In this document: positions 25,901 through 33,433 of the stretch, one piece after another
How the letters are laid out: every line of letters starts with the position of its first letter
Position numbering within the stretch: the stretch's first letter is position 1
Source of the DNA: JBLZUR01 sp048565625
GTDB lineage: Bacteria; Pseudomonadota; Alphaproteobacteria; Sphingomonadales; Sphingomonadaceae
NCBI RefSeq assembly: GCF_048565625.1
Contig: NZ_JBLZUR010000002.1
Coordinates: forward strand, 124,001 to 188,000
Length of the DNA stretch: 64,000 nucleotides
Reading direction: 5' to 3'
The notes under the pieces: generated by a model
Seen by the model: only the letters and a program-made list of their open reading frames with translations
Told to the model about the DNA's origin: nothing
Databases searched by the model: none
Program-made: the position numbers and the translations under genes

Positions 25901-27120
25901 CGCACGGGCAGGGTGACAGGCCAGGGCGAAAGCTGGCCCTTGCCCGCCGCGCGCACCGTCTCGAACCCGGTATTGTCGAACGCGAGACGGCTGGCCGTCG
26001 CCGCATAGTCGAAGGTTGCGGTCTTGAACGGCCCGTCGAAGCGGGCGTTGAGGCGGATGTCGCGCCCGCTCATGTTCGGGAACATCGCCCGTGGGCGGAG
26101 CAGACGCGCATCCACCCGCATCGCGTCGAAGGTGCTGTCCGACAAATCAGCGGCACCGGCCACGCGCAGGTCGAGCGCCGCCGAACGCGCCTTGAAGTTC
26201 AGGTCGAGGCGGCGGTCCTTCAGCGTCGCTTCACCGGTCATGGCGATGCGCGGCGCCGTCATCCGCTGCAGCTTGCCCGCCAGGAACGGGGAGGGCGCGG
26301 CGAAGCCGGTCAGCGCATAGCGGCCATCCTGGGCGGTGAGCGACAGGTCCACCACCTGCCGGTCGCTGAGGGTGTAGAGCGCGCGGCCCTGCCACCGCTT
26401 CCACGTCCCCTTGCCGGTGATGGTCAGGGCGAGCGGACGCTTGGTGCCGAAGATGCCGCCGAGCGTACCGGCGGCGGGCGAGGTGGCCCGCGCCTCCAAA
26501 TCGAAGCGGTCGCGGTCGGGCTCGGCGTCCAGCTTCAGCGTCAGGCCGTCCTTCGCCGCCGCAAGCGCCTTCAGGTCCACCATCGCCCGGCCGTCGCGGA
26601 TGTCGGCGCGGCCCGTCAGCGCCACGATCCGCCGCGCGCCCGCGACGGCGGGCTCCAGGCGCAGGCGCGTCACGTTCAGCGCGCCGATGCGGATGTCGAA
26701 GCCGGGGAGGATCGGCCCCTTCTTGCCCGTGCTGAGATCGGGGATTTTGCTGAGGATGACGAGATCGCTGTCGAGGCGGTTGATCGCGAGGCGATTGGCC
26801 AGCCAGTCGGCCGGTCGCCAGTCGAGCGCCACCGCCGGCGACTGCAGGAACAGCCCGCGCCGGTCGTAGAGGCGGAGGTCGCGGATCGTCGCCCTCGTCC
26901 AGATCGACCCTTCGATGCGGCCGATCCGGATGCGGAGACCGTTGGTGGGCCGAAGTGCCGCGATCCGGTCGGCAAGGAAGCGGTGGCCCGGTCCGGTATC
27001 GATGCCCCATGCCGCGACGAGGATGAGGAGCAACAGGCCGCCAAGCGCGATCGCCGTCCACTTGGCGATCCGCCGGAGCAGGCTGCGCCCGGGCAGTGCG
27101 GGTGCCTCGGCCTCGTCCAT
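22951..27120 (-). CDS. tamB: TamB: inner-membrane translocation and assembly module subunit
   Basis: This is a very large AsmA/DUF490-type protein of 1389 aa. An N-terminal inner-membrane anchor (WTAIALGGLLLLILVAAWGI, about 16-35) is followed by over 1200 residues of predicted beta-groove in the periplasm. The conserved TamB C-terminal domain ends with RYVTRRVYVEV...RVEWELTRWLSLLSS. With TamA it helps outer-membrane protein insertion and/or lipid transport. Its start codon overlaps the tamA stop (TGATG), so the two are coupled in the usual order. Confidence 0.93.
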   Translation of the reverse strand: MDEAEAPALPGRSLLRRIAKWTAIALGGLLLLILVAAWGIDTGPGHRFLADRIAALRPTNGLRIRIGRIEGSIWTRATIRDLRLYDRRGLFLQSPAVALDWRPADWLANRLAINRLDSDLVILSKIPDLSTGKKGPILPGFDIRIGALNVTRLRLEPAVAGARRIVALTGRADIRDGRAMVDLKALAAAKDGLTLKLDAEPDRDRFDLEARATSPAAGTLGGIFGTKRPLALTITGKGTWKRWQGRALYTLSDRQVVDLSLTAQDGRYALTGFAAPSPFLAGKLQRMTAPRIAMTGEATLKDRRLDLNFKARSAALDLRVAGAADLSDSTFDAMRVDARLLRPRAMFPNMSGRDIRLNARFDGPFKTATFDYAATASRLAFDNTGFETVRAAGKGQLSPWPVTLPVRFTAARVTGIGEVGGGILRNLTVDGALRITPRSLTGDKLKLSSDKLAGQLSLRLDMTTGDYDVALNGQISRYLIPGIGIVDVKSELKVVPGTSGRGTVVSGTGVAVVRRLDNSFFRSLAGGLPRIETGLLRGPDGVLHFRNLRLRGPGITFAGNGYRRNDGTFHVEGSGRQAQYGAFRLLLDGDISRPRVVLKLASPLPALGLTDVDAVLDPTAAGFAFRARGGSTLGPFATNGAILLPAGAPATIQFADIAVAGTHGKGALTTGDVGFSGRIDLAGGGIGGALLFMPADGVQRIEAHLTLAGASLGAPANATIGRAKIDGALRLDPAGISVDGTVAARGIRRGGITIQRLDASAHLRGGNGEVRANLSGTQGRGFDLKTVTTLAPNRISIRADGTVDRRPVALTTPAVLTAEAGGWRLAPTALSFGGGSANVSGLFGAESTAADLSLSKMPLRILDLVMPGIGLSGDASGRLTFRAAKGARPTGNANLTVRGLSRAALARASTPVDIGIVGVLDARGAAARAVLASSGQTLGRGQARLAPIGNSGSFLDDLMAAPLFAQFRYQGPAGSLWGLSGLEIVDLTGPLSVGADVSGRLSDPVIRGSVRATGARLESAVTGTVVTDLNATGRFDGSRLLIDRFTGKTPGNGALSGRATFDFASARGFGMDVAIQAENARLLARDDIGATVTGPLAIRSDGGAGTISGDVKLIRSSFRLGRAAAAEVPQLAVTEINRDDTAPGDRAAAGGGWRLDLQANARNRLAVTGLGLDSEWQADMKIGGTIDAPRILGTATLVRGGYEFAGRRFELERGTIRFSGEYPPDPQLDISAEADIQGLNATIRVTGTGLHPDISFTSVPALPEDELLSRLLFGTSITNLSAPEAVQLAAAVASLRSGGGGGLDPINAVRKAAGLDRLRILPADQTTGQKASVAAGKYVTRRVYVEVATDGQGYSATRVEWELTRWLSLLSSISSLGRTSTNVRISKDY

Positions 27121-29075
27121 CAGAACGCCTGGCCCAGCGAAACGTAGACCGCGACGCGGCTGTCACCCGGACGGCGGTTGAGCGGGGTGCCGACGTCGAT
27201 GCGCACCGGGCCGAAGCTGGTGTAGTACCGCACGCCGAGGCCCGCGCCGTAGCGCATCCCCGACAGCTTCGGCAGCGCCGCGCGGTAGAGGTTGCCGCCG
27301 TCGATGAACGGCACCACCCCGAAATCGCCGAAGCGGAAGCGGGCCTCCGCCGAGAACTCGGTCAGGCTGCGCCCGCCGATCGGATCGTTGTCCACGTCGC
27401 GCGGGCCGATCCGCTGATAGCCATAGCCGCGCACCGATCCGCCGCCGCCCGCATAGAAGCGCCGCGACGGCGCGATGTCGTCGGTCTGTGCGCCGGGGGT
27501 GAAGCCGAAGCGGAGGCGGCCGGCGAGCACGATGCCGGGGGTGACCGGCTGGTACGCGCTCGCGTCGATCTGCGCGCGGGCGTAGAACTGGCTGCCCTGC
27601 CGAAGCGACGCCTCGGGCGAGAGGCGGGCGGAGAGGCGATAGCCGGTCGTCGGATCGAGCAGGTCGTCGGTGCCGTCATAGGCGAGGCGCGTGGGGAGCG
27701 CCGCGATCAGATAGGTGCGACGGGCGGTCACGCCGGTCTGCGTGGAAAAGGCGCGCTCGTCCGACCCGACGAATTCCGCGCCGTAGGACCACACCCACTT
27801 CTTTTGCCAGATGATGTTGGTCTGCCGCTCGATGCCCGCGGCCAGCGACACGGTGCGCGCGTCATAGGCGTTGAAGTTGGAATGGCTGGCGAAGGCGCTG
27901 GCGGTCAGCACCTGATCGCGCTGGCGGAAATTGCCGCGCCTGAATTGCGTTCCGAGATATTGCTCGCGCGTGCCGGCGACGCCGCGGAAGGTCACCGCGC
28001 CCTCGGGGCGGAAGAAGTTGCGGTGCTGCCAGCTCGCCTCCACCCGCACGCCCTCGCCCGTGCCGTAGCCCGCCTCCAGCGCGATCGTGCGGGGCGGGGC
28101 AGGGGTGAGTTCGGTGACGATGTCGACCGTACCGGGGTTGGCGCCCGGCGTCGGCTTCAGCACCACGGAGGAGACGAGGCCGGTCGCGACCAGCGCGCGG
28201 CGCAGGTCCTCGATCAGCGCGGCGTCGTAGCGGTCGCCGGGGCGGAAGCGCGCGATCTGCTGGACGTGCTTGGGGCCGAAGACGCGTTTCTGCCCCTGGA
28301 TCACGACCTTGCCGAAGCGCGCCGCCTCGCCCGACTGGATGGCGAGGGCCAGCGTGCCGTTATCCGCCTGCCGGTCGATGACGATCGCGGGCTCGTCCAC
28401 CTTGGCGAAGGGATAGCCGCGATGGGTGAGCGCGGCGCGGAGATTGGCGAGGCCGGTGTTGACCTTTTCCGCATCGATCGGATCGCCCGACTTCACGCCG
28501 AACGCGCTCTCGAACGCGGCCCGGTCGGTCGCGGGAAGGCCGTCCAGCGTGACGGCGGCGAAGGTGAAGCGCGGGCCCGGCTGCGCGGTCAGCGTGACGC
28601 GCGGCTTGTTCTCGCCCGCGATCTCGTAAAACACCTCGGCATCGTAATAGCCGCGCGACACGAGCAGGCTCTTCAGCAGGTCGGCGTCGTTGCTGGCGCG
28701 GCGGTCGAGCTGGGCGAGGCTGGCGTCGCCCTTCTTGTCGCCCTTCAGCGTCGAGAGGGAGTCGAACTGCACCATCAGCGCCGGATCGATCCCGTCGATC
28801 CCCTCCAGCGAGACGGCATAGTCGCTGATGCCCTCGTCGCTCTTCGCCGCCTCCTTCGCGCCGGCGGCGCTGGCGGTCGGCGTGGCGGCGACCGGCTCAT
28901 CCGCGCCGAGTTCGGGCCAGTCGACGCCGAGGTCGGGCAAGGGGGCGAGCGGCGATCCGGGATCGAGCGAGCCGGCGGGTTCGGGCGGCGTCTGTGCGCC
29001 GAGGGGTGGCGCGGAGGTGAGGAACGCGGCGAGCGCGAACGACCGGACCCTGTGACGCGCAGACTCGACCGGCAT
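27120..29075 (-). CDS. tamA: TamA: Omp85-family outer-membrane protein
   Basis: TamA is the beta-barrel partner of TamB. The signal peptide is followed by a Pro/Ala linker, POTRA domains (about 110-330) and a C-terminal Omp85 barrel. The barrel shows YAGGGGSVRGYGYQ, the conserved loop-6 VRGF-like motif, and ends in an aromatic F. The length of 651 aa is longer than E. coli TamA because of the linker. It is the first gene of the two-gene operon. Confidence 0.93.
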   Translation of the reverse strand: MPVESARHRVRSFALAAFLTSAPPLGAQTPPEPAGSLDPGSPLAPLPDLGVDWPELGADEPVAATPTASAAGAKEAAKSDEGISDYAVSLEGIDGIDPALMVQFDSLSTLKGDKKGDASLAQLDRRASNDADLLKSLLVSRGYYDAEVFYEIAGENKPRVTLTAQPGPRFTFAAVTLDGLPATDRAAFESAFGVKSGDPIDAEKVNTGLANLRAALTHRGYPFAKVDEPAIVIDRQADNGTLALAIQSGEAARFGKVVIQGQKRVFGPKHVQQIARFRPGDRYDAALIEDLRRALVATGLVSSVVLKPTPGANPGTVDIVTELTPAPPRTIALEAGYGTGEGVRVEASWQHRNFFRPEGAVTFRGVAGTREQYLGTQFRRGNFRQRDQVLTASAFASHSNFNAYDARTVSLAAGIERQTNIIWQKKWVWSYGAEFVGSDERAFSTQTGVTARRTYLIAALPTRLAYDGTDDLLDPTTGYRLSARLSPEASLRQGSQFYARAQIDASAYQPVTPGIVLAGRLRFGFTPGAQTDDIAPSRRFYAGGGGSVRGYGYQRIGPRDVDNDPIGGRSLTEFSAEARFRFGDFGVVPFIDGGNLYRAALPKLSGMRYGAGLGVRYYTSFGPVRIDVGTPLNRRPGDSRVAVYVSLGQAF

Positions 29076-29128
29076 GGAGGCGTCCTAGCGAGCGGGATTG
29101 CCGCCCGCCACCCCTTGCGGGCCGGCGA

Positions 29129-29338
29129 TCAATGAACCGAGCTGATTTCCGCGCCGAATTCCAGGAAGTCGATCATCGCCCCGATCTGCCGCCAGCGGCA
29201 GAAATGGTGGATGTTGCCCGCGTCGCGGCTGCGATCGGCACGCGCGGCGGCTTCGCTGGCGGCATATTCTCCCAGCGTCTCGATCAGGACCAGAGTGTCG
29301 GCCAGCGCGAGGCGGTCGGCGAGGTAGGGATGGAACAA
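29129..29338 (-). CDS. Small hypothetical protein
   Basis: A 69-aa frame starts with TTG; it reads MFHPYLADRLALADTLVLIE, continues with acidic/Ala-rich and Arg-rich helices, and ends with HHFCRWRQIGAMIDFLEF. Composition and codon use look natural, and the leucine/aspartate N-terminus is coherent. No family is recognised. It lies just upstream of tamA on the same strand, but a single transcript is not certain. The frame is open further upstream, without a credible start. Confidence 0.5.
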   Translation of the reverse strand: MFHPYLADRLALADTLVLIETLGEYAASEAAARADRSRDAGNIHHFCRWRQIGAMIDFLEFGAEISSVH

Positions 29339-29388
29339 GCAGGCACTCCCGCGAAGACGAGGCCGCCTCATGCACCGGCGGAGCGACC

Positions 29389-29634
29389 ATGACGCTAAGG
29401 GACAAGGTGAACGAAGGGTTGAGCATGGCGCCGCGGCGCGCGGCGTGGCAAGGCGGCGGCATGGCAGGCAAATCATCGAACACACAGGCCGGCGGCTTCA
29501 TCCTGGCCGTCGCGATCCTGGCGGGCGGCGCCTATGGCGCGCTGAAGGGACAACCCTCGGCCGGCGTCGTCGCGGGCCTGGGCGTCGGCGTGATCGCCGC
29601 GATCGCGATCTGGCTGCTCGACCGGCGGAGCTAG
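29389..29634 (+). CDS. Small membrane protein, unknown function
   Basis: It reads to MAGKSSNTQAGGFILAVAIL and onward to a C-terminal LLDRRS. Two hydrophobic helices, about 37-51 and 60-76 of the 81-aa form, are separated by a short KGQPS turn. The start is ambiguous: ATG at 29389 has a GGAG nearby, while ATG at 29461 would give a 57-aa protein beginning right before the first helix. No function is assigned. It lies divergent to the small gene on the other strand. Confidence 0.55.
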   Translation: MTLRDKVNEGLSMAPRRAAWQGGGMAGKSSNTQAGGFILAVAILAGGAYGALKGQPSAGVVAGLGVGVIAAIAIWLLDRRS

Positions 29635-29714
29635 CGCGGCTCGCCATTCAGAACGCCGAACGGATCGGCCGGTATCGTTCGTCAGCATGACGGCCGTCCC
29701 CTCACGAGGTCACT

Positions 29715-29733
29715 ATTGATATTGACTTGCAAT
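29715..29733. promoter_or_regulatory. Candidate Fur-type operator before the TonB receptor
   Basis: The 19-bp ATTGATATTGACTTGCAAT has symmetric ends (ATTG/CAAT) and partial inner symmetry. It lies 44 nt before the start of a siderophore-type receptor gene in otherwise GC-rich DNA. Iron regulation by Fur or an Irr-like protein is inferred; the match is imperfect. Confidence 0.5.
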
Positions 29734-29776
29734 AACCCCATGGCCTAGCCGCGCGTGGCGGGGAAGGGGAATTGCA

Positions 29777-31861
29777 ATGAAGCCTGTGATCTCAGGATTG
29801 ATGCTGGGCGCTGCCTGGATGGCGGGCCCGGCTCTCGCGGCCGACGCGCCGGAGGAGGGTGCGACCGGCGACATCATCGTCACCGGCGTCGCCGATCCCC
29901 ACAGCGCCGCCGCCACCGGGCTGAAGCTGACCCTGTCCGAAACGCCGCAGTCGGTGACGATCGTCGATCCGGTGCGCATCCGCGACTTCCGCCTGACCAA
30001 CGTCAACGCGCTTCTCGATCAGGTCGTCGGCATCAACGTGCAGCGGAACGAGACCGATCGCACCGAATATACCGCGCGCGGGTTCAACATCACCAACTTC
30101 CAGGTGGACGGCATCGGCCTGCCGCTGCTCGGCTCCGGCATCCAGTTCGGCGATCTCGACACCATCCTGTTCGACCGGGTCGAGGTGGTGCGCGGCGCGG
30201 ACGCGATGATGACCGGCATCGGCAACCCGTCCGCGACCGTCAGCTTCGTCCGCAAGCGGCCGCTCGACACCTTTCGCGCGACAGTGACGGGCGAGGTCGG
30301 GTCCTGGGACGAGCGGCGGATCGAGGCGGATGTCTCTGTCCCGCTCACCAAGGACGGCACGCTCAGCGCCCGCGCGATCGTCGCCCATGAGGAGCGCGAT
30401 TCTCACCTCAACTTCAACCACGTCAACCGCGACGTCTATGCCGGGCTGATCGCCTGGTCGCCGGTACAGCCCCTCCGCATCACCCTCGGCTATGCGCGCC
30501 AGCGGAACGAGGCGGATGGCGTGCTCTGGGGCGCGATCCCGCTGATCTATACCGACGGCGGCCAGGCCGATCTGCCGCGTTCGACCAGCACCGCCCAGCC
30601 CTGGACCTACCGCAACGTCACCGACGAGACCGCGTTCGGAGAGGCGGCGCTCGACCTCGGCGGCGAATGGTCGGTGCGCGGCGTCTTCACCTATCGCCAT
30701 GTCGATGATCGGTCGAAGCTGCTCTACGCGACTGGCCTCTACGATCGGGATACCGGGCTTGGCGTCGATGGCATGACCGGCATCTACCCGTCCGACAACA
30801 AGCAGTATCTGTGGGACGCCTATGCCTCCGGCCCGTTCAGCCTGTTCGGACGCAAGCACCAACTCGCCTTCGGCTTCTCCGCCGGACGCGGAAAGCTCTA
30901 CGAGTACGAGGCGTTTTCGGACACGATGTTCGACTATCCGTCGGTCTACACCTGGGACAAGCTGACCATCCCCGAGCCGGACTATCCCGAGGCAACGCGG
31001 CAGACGAACACCACCGATCGTCTGACCCGGGCCTATGGCGCGGCGCATATCGACATCGCCGATCCGGTGAAGGCGGTGGTCGGGGCGAGCGTGATCTGGC
31101 TGAAGTCCACCGGCGAAAGCTACGGCACCAATCAGGCGCGCAAGAACAGCAAGGTCGCACCCTATGCCGGCCTGACCGTCGATGTGGCGGACGGGCTGAA
31201 GCTCTACGCAAGCTACACCGACATCTTCAATCCGCAGATCGAGGTGGACGTCACCCGCCGCAAGCTCGATCCCGCCAAGGGCACCAGCGTCGAGGGCGGG
31301 GTGAAGGCGACGGCCTTCGGCGGCCGGCTCTACGCCACGGCGGCAGTGTTCAGGTCGAAGCAGAAGGGGCTGGCGGAATATGCCGGCAGCTTCGACGACG
31401 GGAAGGACTATTACGTCGGCGTCGACACCAAGGCGAAAGGCGTCGAGTTCGAGATCGCCGGGCAGGTCACGACCAACTGGACGGTCAACGGCGGCGTCAC
31501 CTTCCTGTCGATCAAGGACGAATTCGGCGACAAGACCCGCACCTTCGCCCCGCGTCGCAGCCTGAAGCTCGCCAGCAGCTATCAGGTGCCGGAATGGCGC
31601 AATCTGAAGGCCGGCGTCATGCTGCGCGCGCAGAGTCGGACCGCCAATGCGGACGATACCGGCAACGGCTTCCTCCTGCGACAGAAGGGCTTCACCGTCG
31701 TCGACCTGTTCGCCGGCATCAACGTCCTGCCCGATCGCCTGCGCGCCAGCGTCAATGTCGATAACGTCTTCGACAAGAAGTACCTGAACAGCCTCGCCTG
31801 GGGCCAGGCCTTCTACGCCGCCCCGCGCGGCGTGCGGGGCAGCCTGAGCTTCATCTACTGA
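29777..31861 (+). CDS. TonB-dependent siderophore receptor
   Basis: This 694-aa outer-membrane receptor imports ferric siderophores or similar ligands using TonB/ExbBD energy. The signal peptide (1-21) ends ...GPALA and is followed by a TonB-box-like DIIVTG. The plug domain has TLSETPQSVTIVD, RGFNITNFQVDGI and VEVVRGADAMMTGIGNPSATVSFVRKRP. The barrel ends in an aromatic Y after RGSLSFIY. The plug sequence resembles the FhuE/FpvA ferric-siderophore group, though the ligand cannot be told. No siderophore biosynthesis or TonB genes lie near. The upstream Fur-like site supports iron control. Confidence 0.9.
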   Translation: MKPVISGLMLGAAWMAGPALAADAPEEGATGDIIVTGVADPHSAAATGLKLTLSETPQSVTIVDPVRIRDFRLTNVNALLDQVVGINVQRNETDRTEYTARGFNITNFQVDGIGLPLLGSGIQFGDLDTILFDRVEVVRGADAMMTGIGNPSATVSFVRKRPLDTFRATVTGEVGSWDERRIEADVSVPLTKDGTLSARAIVAHEERDSHLNFNHVNRDVYAGLIAWSPVQPLRITLGYARQRNEADGVLWGAIPLIYTDGGQADLPRSTSTAQPWTYRNVTDETAFGEAALDLGGEWSVRGVFTYRHVDDRSKLLYATGLYDRDTGLGVDGMTGIYPSDNKQYLWDAYASGPFSLFGRKHQLAFGFSAGRGKLYEYEAFSDTMFDYPSVYTWDKLTIPEPDYPEATRQTNTTDRLTRAYGAAHIDIADPVKAVVGASVIWLKSTGESYGTNQARKNSKVAPYAGLTVDVADGLKLYASYTDIFNPQIEVDVTRRKLDPAKGTSVEGGVKATAFGGRLYATAAVFRSKQKGLAEYAGSFDDGKDYYVGVDTKAKGVEFEIAGQVTTNWTVNGGVTFLSIKDEFGDKTRTFAPRRSLKLASSYQVPEWRNLKAGVMLRAQSRTANADDTGNGFLLRQKGFTVVDLFAGINVLPDRLRASVNVDNVFDKKYLNSLAWGQAFYAAPRGVRGSLSFIY

Positions 31862-31924
31862 GGCGGGTCAGCGGCGTCGTTGAGCGTCGCCGCGCCCGCC
31901 TCAACCCCTGTCACATACCCCAAC

Positions 31925-32036
31925 CCGATCGGGCTGAGCCTGTCGAAGCCCCAGTGACACGCTCGGCACGGGCCCCTTCGACTGCCTGCCTGCGGCAGTC
32001 GCTCAGGACAGGCTTCGACAAGCTCAGGGCGAACGG
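31925..32036. repeat. Family B composite repeat with nested hairpin
   Basis: The left arm GGGCTGAGCCTGTCGAAG and the right arm CTTCGACAAGCTCAGGGCGA match family B. Between them lies an extra module (ACTGCCTGCCTGCGGCAGTCG followed by CTCAGGACAGG) that forms its own hairpin. The same module is present in copies near 44.9, 59.95 and 60.2 kb. Confidence 0.88.
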
Positions 32037-32111
32037 CGTTGCGGATTGTTTCCTGCCCGCCGATGCGCAACCATTCTTCCGGACTCGAACAGGCGGCGCG
32101 CCGCATCCGAC

Positions 32112-32756
32112 CTACCGCACCCGCCGCCCGGCCCAGATCACCCGCCCGAGAACCTCGATCTCGCCCGGCCCGGCGGTCCACGCCTCATAACGCGGGTTGT
32201 CGCTGCGGATCGTGTAGCGGCGGGCGACCGGGTCGACGGAAAGGCGCTTGACCAGGATCTCGCCCGCCTGCCGCAGCACGGTGATGCCGTCGCGGGGGCG
32301 GTCGCCGGGGGCGAGGCGTTCGACCAGGATCTCGTCGCCATCGGACAGGGTCGGCTCCATCGAATCGCCGCGCACCTCGATGATCGACAGCCCCTCGGTC
32401 CGCCCGCCGGTCAGGTCGCGCAGCCAGGCGCGGCTGAAGGCGATGCGGGTGAGCGGACGGTCGTCCATGCCGCCGATGCCGAGCCCTGCCGAGGCGCGCA
32501 CGTCCAGCCGGTCCACCGTGACCAGATCGGCCGGCGGCGGCGCGGTCGGCCCGCCCAGCAGCGCCTCGTCGATGCCGAGATAGCGGGCGAGGGTGCGGCG
32601 GTCGGCCTCGTCCAGTTTCTTGGGCACGCCACGTTTTACGAACTGCTGGATATAGGCCGGGTTGCGGCCGAGCACGCGCGACAGACCGGCATAATCGGCG
32701 CGACGCTCGTCCACGAACGCCTCCAGAACTTTCCTCGGATCCGACACCTCAGCCAT
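32112..32756 (-). CDS. S24-family (LexA/CI-like) self-cleaving transcriptional regulator
   Basis: The 214-aa protein has an N-terminal helical DNA-binding region (about 5-70; YAGLSRVLGRNPAYIQQFV is the likely helix-turn-helix). It is linked by a Pro/Ala hinge to a peptidase S24 domain. The catalytic Ser is in RGDSMEPTL (about Ser132) and the Lys in ILVKRLS (about Lys170). Such proteins repress phage or stress genes and inactivate themselves by autocleavage. I start at ATG 32756; GTG 32765 is an alternative. It is divergent from a tiny DNA-binding-like gene, the arrangement of a repressor switch. Confidence 0.85.
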   Translation of the reverse strand: MAEVSDPRKVLEAFVDERRADYAGLSRVLGRNPAYIQQFVKRGVPKKLDEADRRTLARYLGIDEALLGGPTAPPPADLVTVDRLDVRASAGLGIGGMDDRPLTRIAFSRAWLRDLTGGRTEGLSIIEVRGDSMEPTLSDGDEILVERLAPGDRPRDGITVLRQAGEILVKRLSVDPVARRYTIRSDNPRYEAWTAGPGEIEVLGRVIWAGRRVR

Positions 32757-32765
32757 GCCGCTCAC

Positions 32766-32801
32766 CCTATGGATAGGATTTTACCTAGACAAGTAGGAAA
32801 T
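32766..32801. promoter_or_regulatory. Candidate operator cluster in divergent S24/mini-gene region
   Basis: CCTATGGATAGG (32766-32777, perfect 5-nt arms) is followed by TTTTACCTA (32779-32787) and TAGGAAAT (32794-32801). Together these give four CCTA/TAGG half-sites in an AT-rich 87-nt divergent promoter region. Autoregulation by the S24 protein is inferred. Confidence 0.4.
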
Positions 32802-32852
32802 AGCCTCCGACAAGAACAAACATGGAACGATTGGAGTCGGGAGGCATGGGTT

Positions 32853-33032
32853 ATGGAGCTTTGGCCGCGCATCCGCCGCTATCTGCAGGCGAGCGGAATG
32901 ACAGAGACGCGATTCGGGCGGGAGGTCGCGCGCGACCCCCGGCTGATCTACGACATGCGCCGTGGCCGCCGGATCGGCGCGCGGATGCGGCGGCGGATCA
33001 CGGTCTGGCTCGACTTGGCGGAGCGGGCGTGA
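32853..33032 (+). CDS. Mini DNA-binding-like protein (59 aa), divergent to S24 regulator
   Basis: The small basic protein starts MELWPRIRRYLQASGMTETR. It contains a helix-turn-helix-like stretch (TETRFGREVARDPRLIYDMRRGRRI), reminiscent of truncated phage-repressor-type domains. A clear GGGAGG site lies 8 nt upstream of the ATG. The stop overlaps a GTG start of the next (frameshifted) gene. Function is inferred only from composition and the divergent position: a partner or antagonist of the S24 regulator. Confidence 0.65.
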   Translation: MELWPRIRRYLQASGMTETRFGREVARDPRLIYDMRRGRRIGARMRRRITVWLDLAERA

Positions 33033-33324
33033 CCGGCCGCCGCGCCGATCCCCAGCGCGCCATCGCCCGGACGCTCCGCGCGATGGGGCTCGGCACCTTC
33101 GCGCTCGCCCCGCTCGGCGGCTGGGCCTCGGGCCTGTTCACCGGGGACCGCCACCGGCTGGAGATCGCGGCCGGCACCCGCAGGAGGCGTCGCGCCTCGC
33201 CGACTTCGCGGAAGCGGTGGGGGAGATGGAATGGAGCGTGCCCGGCCATATCGTCGCCGACGTCGCGGTGATCGCCTTTGATGGCGCGCAATTGGCCGCC
33301 GAAATCCTGACTATCGAGGACTGA
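33029..33324 (+). pseudogene. Frameshifted hypothetical gene
   Basis: The GTG overlaps the preceding stop. The first frame is coherent as TGRRADPQRAIARTLRAMGL through HRLEIAAG. Coherence then moves to another frame, reading QEASRLADFAEAVGEMEW to AQLAAEILTIED with stop at 33322-33324. A single missing base (or two extra) at about 33170-33185, near CCGGCACCCGCAGG, explains both halves. Reconstructed, it would be a protein of about 98 aa of unknown function. It is either a real inactivation or a sequencing error. Confidence 0.65.
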
Positions 33325-33433
33325 GGGGACGATTTTTCGCGATGACGTAGCGCAAACTTGGTAAACTTCCGGCGCATCCGCCCCCATCGGCGGGCCGCCG
33401 GAACAGCGCCGACTCTTCGGCGTTCCCGAACCC

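Noticed and set aside
32046..33032. Long upstream extension of the mini DNA-binding gene (328 codons)
   Set aside because: The upstream part is antisense to the S24 gene; the ATG at 32853 has a strong ribosome site.
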